Positions 7,032-7,649 of a stretch of DNA of 7,649 nucleotides are shown one piece after another. The number at the start of each line of letters is the position of its first letter. Position 1 is the stretch's first letter. The stretch spans positions 1,418 through 9,066 of the forward strand of contig DEPS01000136.1 of assembly GCA_002358875.1 (NCBI GenBank), in the 5' to 3' direction. This DNA is from Lachnospiraceae bacterium UBA3386 (GTDB lineage Bacteria; Bacillota; Clostridia; Lachnospirales; Lachnospiraceae). The notes under the pieces were generated by a model. The model saw only the letters and a program-made list of their open reading frames with translations, did no database searches and was not told the origin of the DNA. The position numbers were made by a program, and so were the translations under genes.

Positions 7032-7104
7032 AGAATCCCCGCGATGTGAAGAAACACACTCGCCGCGACGGGAACCGCAAAGTGAAGGGTATGTTTCTTC
7101 CCGC
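6951..7104. repeat. 80-base-period tandem duplication at the tadV end
   Basis: Segments 6951-7024 and 7031-7104 match at 66 of 74 positions without gaps, offset by 80 bases. The right-hand copy is the genuine 3' end of tadV. The left-hand copy lies between tadV and tadZ. Both copies end the same reading frame at a stop (TGA at 7028-7030, TAA at 6948-6950). Confidence 0.95.
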
Positions 7105-7465
7105 GGGAGCCCATAAGGCGCACGATGCCGATGCACGCGCCGATCAGAAATGCTCCCGCAAAGCAGCGCAGATACTCCCCTGACGGCATAAAAGCAGCTA
7201 CTGCCGCGAGAAGTTTGACATCTCCCGCACCAAGTCCGCCGGCTCTCCTGAAGGGCGAAAGAACTATGATCGTAAATACTGCGGCGCACAGGACCTCCAG
7301 GATCCCCGAAGCACCGGCGCGCCGCGCTGTAAAAACGATCCCGAGCAGCAGTCCCGGAACTGTTACAGCATTGTATATCTTTCCTCTGAAAAGATCCGTT
7401 ATTGCGGAGATCCCTGTGAGAAATACCAGGGCAGCATTTTCCGACATCATTGCGGACGCATCCAT
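7028..7465 (-). CDS. tadV: Prepilin peptidase, A24 family (TadV/CpaA)
   Basis: This is a 145-residue membrane aspartic peptidase that cleaves the leader from Flp prepilins on the cytoplasmic side. Both catalytic aspartates are visible: Asp24 in AITDLFRGKIYN (family pattern D-x(4)-x-I-x-N) and Asp82 in the GAGDVKLL motif. Hydrophobic segments at about 10-23, 33-46, 54-70, 84-92, 100-116 and 127-145 fit the compact all-membrane fold, and length is normal for TadV, which lacks the methylase domain of PilD. The ATG at 7465 has AGGAGG at 7471-7476, five bases upstream. It is the first gene after the promoter, so it opens the operon. Its 3' end is duplicated in tandem directly downstream; the in-gene copy is intact, so function should not be affected. 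Confidence 0.95.
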   Translation of the reverse strand: MDASAMMSENAALVFLTGISAITDLFRGKIYNAVTVPGLLLGIVFTARRAGASGILEVLCAAVFTIIVLSPFRRAGGLGAGDVKLLAAVAAFMPSGEYLRCFAGAFLIGACIGIVRLMGSRGKKHTLHFAVPVAASVFLHIAGIL

Positions 7466-7470
7466 ATCTG

Positions 7471-7476
7471 CCTCCT
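7471..7476 (-). promoter_or_regulatory. Shine-Dalgarno of tadV
   Basis: Perfect AGGAGG on the minus strand with a five-base spacer to the ATG at 7465. It supports this as the first translated gene of the transcript. Confidence 0.85.
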
Positions 7477-7553
7477 TATTCCGGTCAGCGCAGCCTTTTC
7501 AGGAACCGTATATGCCGACTGATTTTTTGTACAACACCTTTGTCGATGCGATG

Positions 7554-7582
7554 ATTATAGTTGCGCTTCTTAACAAAATCAA
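7554..7582 (-). promoter_or_regulatory. Sigma-A type promoter of the tad operon
   Basis: On the minus strand, a consensus -10 TATAAT (7554-7559) is preceded by a 17-base spacer and a -35 of TTGATT (7577-7582), four of six consensus bases. Transcription would start near 7547, giving an untranslated leader of about 80 bases before tadV. I see no recognisable riboswitch in that leader. No comparable promoter is evident further into the operon. Confidence 0.75.
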
Positions 7583-7604
7583 TACGATTCTTCGAATTTG
7601 TTAA
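7570..7604. promoter_or_regulatory. Inverted repeat over the -35 region, possible operator
   Basis: TTAACAAA (7570-7577) and TTTGTTAA (7597-7604) are perfect eight-base arms separated by 19 bases, and a smaller nested inverted repeat (GATTCTTCGAAT) lies between them. The left arm touches the -35 element. The position suits a repressor or activator site. The region is AT-rich, so a chance origin is possible. Confidence 0.4.
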
Positions 7605-7637
7605 TTTTCGTCATATTCACGAAGTTTTACGGTATTT

Positions 7638-7646
7638 TTATCCACA
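7638..7646 (+). promoter_or_regulatory. Perfect DnaA-box 9-mer at the window edge
   Basis: TTATCCACA matches the DnaA-box consensus exactly. It sits in AT-rich sequence upstream of the operon. I found no second match in the window, so a replication origin cannot be claimed. It may be isolated or the first of a cluster outside the window. Confidence 0.4.
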
Positions 7647-7649
7647 ATC

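Noticed and set aside
7466..7547. Riboswitch in the tadV leader
   Set aside because: The leader is about 80 bases and shows no c-di-GMP or other known aptamer core that I can recognise.

Overview
The window holds one long minus-strand operon, which looks like a Gram-positive tight-adherence (Tad/Flp-type) type IV pilus locus. Read in the direction of transcription (right to left), it encodes the prepilin peptidase TadV/CpaA (7028-7465), the TadZ/CpaE-like partitioning ATPase homologue (5924-6928), the assembly ATPase TadA/CpaF (4457-5794), the inner-membrane platform proteins TadB (3648-4472) and TadC (1853-3613), a short Flp1-like pilin (1609-1812), and a large DUF5702-type membrane-anchored protein that runs off the left edge (1-1580). 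No believable gene lies on the plus strand. The long plus-strand open frames are shadows of the real genes.

The gene set points to a Clostridia-type Firmicute, most likely Lachnospiraceae. The Flp1-like pilin, the DUF5702 protein, and a TadC with an extra outside-facing domain resembling the degenerate bacterial Ig-like domains of that family are typical there. There is no secretin or other outer-membrane component, as expected for a single-membrane cell, and Shine-Dalgarno sequences are strong (AGGAGG type). Genus cannot be told from this sequence.

Region by region: 7466-7649 is an AT-rich upstream region with a good sigma-A type promoter (TATAAT, 17-base spacer, TTGATT), an inverted repeat over the -35 element and, at the very edge, a perfect DnaA-box 9-mer. 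The genes then follow with small gaps or overlaps and no visible internal terminator, so one transcript probably serves all of them. The exception in spacing is the tadZ-tadA junction, which holds three copies of a GC-rich REP-like repeat.

The genes would work together as follows. TadV trims the Flp1 prepilin. TadA supplies ATP-driven force to the TadB/TadC platform. TadZ positions or tethers the machine. The DUF5702 protein is likely an extracellular accessory or minor component.

The most notable features are local tandem duplications scattered over the operon: an 80-base duplication of the tadV 3' end that leaves a possible 27-codon ORF, the REP-like array, a 72-base repeat in the outside loop of TadC, and a 30-base repeat near the start of the DUF5702 gene. 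TadZ also has a degenerate P-loop in which the usual lysine is glutamine. The core machinery is a known system. I do not see a wholly new one.
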